NCBI GenBank assembly: GCA_946496115.1
Contig: CAMMFK010000061.1
Span: 1-7,638 of the forward strand
DNA: 7,638 nucleotides
From: an uncultured Clostridium sp.
GTDB taxonomy: Bacteria; Bacillota; Clostridia; TANB77; CAG-508
Direction: 5' to 3'
The first letter of the stretch is position 1; every line of letters starts with the position of its first letter. This document shows, in pieces, positions 5,790 to 7,638 of the stretch. The notes beneath the pieces were generated by a model. That model was given only the letters and a program-made list of their open reading frames with translations. It did not search any database and was not told the DNA's origin. A program made the translations under genes and the position numbers.

Positions 5790-6470
5790 ATGGCAAAAAT
5801 TAAAGTGTATAATAATGATACAAATAGGATGGAAACATATTACAGAGGAGAAAGGGAGGCTATGCCATATGTTACAAATAGAACACTAACAGTAGGAGAA
5901 TTTAGAGGTTCAAGCAATAGTCCAACACTATGGACAGAAAAAAGATGTATGCAGGCATGGAATAGTCAAAGATATGCATTTGGTGGACCTATACCAGTTG
6001 GCTATGCATTTAAAAGACCATGGGAAGGTGGTCACAGCAATTTTTCACAACACTATGCAGGACTCGCTTTTGATGCGGGGCAAACTTTAAGCGTCGCAAG
6101 AAGAGCGCAATTATATACAAGTGCACTAAATTCAAATGTGTGGTCATATGTAGAACCAAAAAGTTTAACACCAACATGGGTGCACTTTGATAAGAGAAGA
6201 GGAACACCGGCTTGTTCAACAGGAGGTTTTCCAATTATAAAAAGTAACTCAAGAGGCTCATATGTACTTATAGCACAAGATTGTTTGAATACATTAGGAT
6301 ATAAAACAGGAGGGCTAGACGGAGTATTTGGCTCTCAAACATTAAATGCAGTTAGAAGCTATCAAAGAGTGAGTGGGTTAACTGTTGATGGCATAGTGGG
6401 CTGTAATACTTGGAGAGCATTGCTAGAAGCGGTAATTGGAACAGGAAGAACATCAACGACAATTGATTAA
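5790..6470 (+). CDS. M15-like peptidase with peptidoglycan-binding domain
   Basis: Predicted zinc D,D- or L,D-peptidase acting on peptidoglycan stem peptides, 226 residues. Residues about 30-140 carry the M15-type signature: SQHYAGLAFDAG with His88 and Asp95, and WVHFD with His132, the expected three zinc ligands. Glu122 in YVEP is a candidate catalytic base. Residues about 145-212 are a PG_binding_1 domain (SRGSYVLIAQDCLNTLGY, then GLDGVFG, then GLTVDGIVGCNTW). There is no signal peptide or membrane segment, unlike the lysozyme upstream; this suggests release by lysis, a non-classical route, or action inside the mother cell or spore. ATG at 5790 follows GGAGG (5776-5780) by 9 nt. Proteins of this form are widespread in Clostridia; exact substrate unknown. 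No terminator follows the gene before the rpoB promoter. Confidence 0.85.
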   Translation: MAKIKVYNNDTNRMETYYRGEREAMPYVTNRTLTVGEFRGSSNSPTLWTEKRCMQAWNSQRYAFGGPIPVGYAFKRPWEGGHSNFSQHYAGLAFDAGQTLSVARRAQLYTSALNSNVWSYVEPKSLTPTWVHFDKRRGTPACSTGGFPIIKSNSRGSYVLIAQDCLNTLGYKTGGLDGVFGSQTLNAVRSYQRVSGLTVDGIVGCNTWRALLEAVIGTGRTSTTID

Positions 6471-6497
6471 GAAAATTAAAAAAATTCAAAAAACACC

Positions 6498-6527
6498 TTG
6501 ACAAGCCCTTGCTAAAAGCTGTATAAT
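6498..6527 (+). promoter_or_regulatory. strong sigma-A promoter of rpoB
   Basis: TTGACA (6498-6503) and TATAAT (6522-6527) are both perfect consensus hexamers with an 18-nt spacer. The expected start is about 6534. This begins roughly 440 nt before the rpoB start codon, giving an unusually long leader. Here rpoB is transcribed independently and is not preceded by rplL, the usual upstream gene in bacteria. Confidence 0.85.
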
Positions 6528-6574
6528 AATAAAAGTATATAAATGTACGGAAATAAAATCTAGAGGGCTAATAG

Positions 6575-6601
6575 ATGATAAATTCGTTAATTATTAAATA
6601 A
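6575..6601 (+). CDS. possible 8-residue leader peptide
   Basis: ATG at 6575 reads MINSLIIK to TAA (6599-6601). An SD-like AGAGGG (6562-6567) lies 7 nt upstream, an ideal distance. The stop is about 12 nt before the terminator-like hairpin at 6613-6654, a layout that would allow a translating ribosome to affect folding. No run of one amino acid codon stands out. Chance cannot be excluded for an ORF this short. Confidence 0.25.
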   Translation: MINSLIIK

Positions 6602-6612
6602 CTGAAAATAGT

Positions 6613-6656
6613 AAGAAGGGTAAAATCGACTTATTCTGTCGGTTTACCTTTCTTTT
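6613..6656 (+). terminator. terminator-like hairpin in the rpoB leader
   Basis: GGGTAAAATCGAC (6618-6630) pairs with GTCGGTTTACC (6638-6648) across a 7-nt loop, with one bulged A and one G-U pair. The stem extends outward through AAGAA/TTTCTT. The 3' arm runs into TTTCTTTT (6649-6656). It lies between the rpoB promoter and the gene, so it could act as an attenuator or stop read-through from the M15-like gene, which has no terminator of its own. Confidence 0.6.
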
Positions 6657-6682
6657 GCCTTCTATAATTTTATTTATGTAAA

Positions 6683-6791
6683 TTGCTTAAAAAGAGGAAT
6701 TGAATATACAGGGCATATAAGTATTTTGACTAGAGAGCAGGAGCCGGAACACCTATAAAGCAGTATATTGCAAGAAGGACTTTTTAAGCAA
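6683..6791 (+). promoter_or_regulatory. closed multi-helix RNA domain in the rpoB leader
   Basis: A perfect 12-bp closing helix (TTGCTTAAAAAG at 6683-6694, CTTTTTAAGCAA at 6780-6791) encloses a purine-rich internal loop, then a second perfect 7-bp helix (AATATAC at 6703-6709, GTATATT at 6763-6769), then about 53 nt that includes GGAGCCGGAACACC. Two perfect nested helices in a leader this far from any ORF suggest a folded RNA. It does not match the T-box or the ribosomal L10 leader as I know them, and I recognise no riboswitch class. Confidence 0.5.
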
Positions 6792-6915
6792 AATGTACGC
6801 AAAAGTTTTGTTCATTTCTGCTTTTACATTTTTATAGCTTATTATTTTGCAAAATGAGATAACAATATTTATGTTTCAAAATAAATTAAGCTTAGCCCAT
6901 TAAAAAATGTAAAAG
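6790..6915 (+). promoter_or_regulatory. alternative pairing region upstream of rpoB
   Basis: The segment CTTTTACATTTTT (6821-6833) can pair perfectly over 13 bp with AAAAATGTAAAAG (6903-6915), or with AAAATGT plus AAAAG upstream (6790-6805, bulge of four). The two pairings exclude each other. The downstream form encloses another stem, AGCTTATTATTTTG (6836-6849) with 6877-6892, which has a 2-nt bulge. The upstream form overlaps the last two bases of the 12-bp closing helix of the preceding domain. Confidence 0.45.
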
Positions 6916-6978
6916 TAATTAATTCTACAAATCAGCAAAACAAAAAGTCTGCTTAAATTTATTTAGGGGGGATTACCT

Positions 6979-7638
6979 TTGGTAAAAGTTAAAGACGTAA
7001 AACATGAAAAAACCACAAGAAAATCTTTTTCAAAAATAGGCGATTTTATAGAAATGCCTAATTTAATCAAAGTACAAAAAGATTCTTATGATTGGTTTAT
7101 TAACGAAGGATTAGGAGAAGTTCTAAAAGATGTTTCTCCAATAGTAGACTATTCAGACAAATTAGTTCTAGAATTCCTAGACTATCGTATGGATGAACAC
7201 CCAAAGTACACAGTAGAAGAAGCAAAAGAAAGAGATGCTACATATTCAACAAAATTACACGTAAAAGTTAGATTATTTAACCGTGAAACAGGAGAAATTA
7301 AAGAACAGGAAATTTATCTTGGTGACTTTCCACTTATGACAGACACAGGAACATTTGTTATAAATGGTGCAGAAAGAGTTGTAGTAAGCCAGTTAGTTCG
7401 TTCTCCAAGTTGTTATTATGCATACACAATGGATACAAAAACAGGTAAAAAATTATTTACTTCAACAGTTATGCCTTTAAGAGGTGCATGGCTTGAATAT
7501 GAAACAGATAACAACGATGTATTCTATGTTAGAGTAGATAGAACTAGAAAAATACCTGTAACTACTCTTTTAAGAGCAATAGGTTTTGAAAAAGATGAAC
7601 AAATACTAGCCTTATTCGGAGAAGAACCACTATTAAAG
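6979..7638 (+). CDS. rpoB: RNA polymerase beta subunit, 5' part
   Basis: First 220 codons of the beta subunit of DNA-dependent RNA polymerase, open to the window edge (full family length is about 1,150-1,250 residues). The start is TTG at 6979, placed 7 nt after the SD AGGGGGG (6965-6971). The next in-frame ATG lies about 25 codons on, inside the conserved start. Recognisable N-terminal landmarks are FSKIGDFIEMPNLIKVQKDSYDWF (about 14-37) and GDFPLMTDTGTFVINGAERVVVSQLVRSP (about 114-142), followed by the variable segment that begins the beta lobe. The common RSPGVY is RSPSCYYAY here, a small local variation. The gene has its own consensus promoter and a leader of about 440 nt with extensive folding potential. 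The rifampicin-resistance region lies beyond the window. Confidence 0.97.
   Translation, partial: MVKVKDVKHEKTTRKSFSKIGDFIEMPNLIKVQKDSYDWFINEGLGEVLKDVSPIVDYSDKLVLEFLDYRMDEHPKYTVEEAKERDATYSTKLHVKVRLFNRETGEIKEQEIYLGDFPLMTDTGTFVINGAERVVVSQLVRSPSCYYAYTMDTKTGKKLFTSTVMPLRGAWLEYETDNNDVFYVRVDRTRKIPVTTLLRAIGFEKDEQILALFGEEPLLK

Noticed and set aside
6010..6234. Minus-strand 74-codon ORF inside the M15-like gene
   Set aside because: Antisense to the conserved zinc-binding region, with no SD or neighbours that support it.
6726..6759. TTGACT and TATAAA as a second rpoB promoter
   Set aside because: The spacer is 22 nt, too long for sigma-A, and the hexamers lie inside the paired RNA domain.
6683..6978. 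T-box riboswitch or ribosomal L10 leader upstream of rpoB
   Set aside because: I find no T-box sequence (GGGTGGnACCGCG type) and no recognisable L10-binding core; the adjacent gene is not a synthetase or rplJ.

Overview
The window is AT-rich Firmicutes DNA, most likely from a spore-forming member of the Clostridia. The grounds are A/T-loaded codon use, strong Shine-Dalgarno (SD) sites (GGAGG type), frequent TTG starts, a pair of CotF-type spore coat genes, and several cell-wall enzymes typical of Clostridia. The species cannot be named from the sequence.

Layout: (1) 1-333 is non-coding. It holds a possible short minus-strand transcript (promoter, 11-codon ORF, intrinsic terminator) and then the topB promoter. 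(2) 355-2241 encodes DNA topoisomerase III. It is followed by an almost G-free tract that looks like a Rho-loading site, not a hairpin terminator. (3) 2459-3466 encodes a membrane-anchored M23 zinc metallopeptidase whose start codon is unclear. It converges on a minus-strand pair of small spore coat genes (4087-3899, 3823-3578), with one hairpin terminator between them that can serve both directions. (4) 4288-5508 encodes a secreted GH25 lysozyme with three LysM domains. (5) 5790-6470 encodes an M15-like peptidase with a peptidoglycan-binding domain and no signal peptide. (6) 6471-6978 is a long leader with a near-consensus sigma-A promoter, leading into rpoB, whose first 220 codons reach the window edge.

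The middle genes share a theme: three peptidoglycan enzymes and two coat proteins, fitting cell-wall turnover and sporulation. topB and rpoB are housekeeping genes of DNA topology and transcription.

The most interesting non-coding material is of two kinds. First, a dispersed palindromic repeat family has one 219-bp copy sitting exactly on the lysozyme stop codon, with a possible 4-bp target duplication, and a shorter related copy in the lysozyme promoter region. Second, the rpoB leader of about 440 nt contains a terminator-like hairpin, a closed multi-helix domain, and segments that can pair in mutually exclusive ways. This suggests an RNA-based control element of a type I do not recognise. 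No CRISPR array, tRNA, rRNA, transposase gene or defence system was seen.
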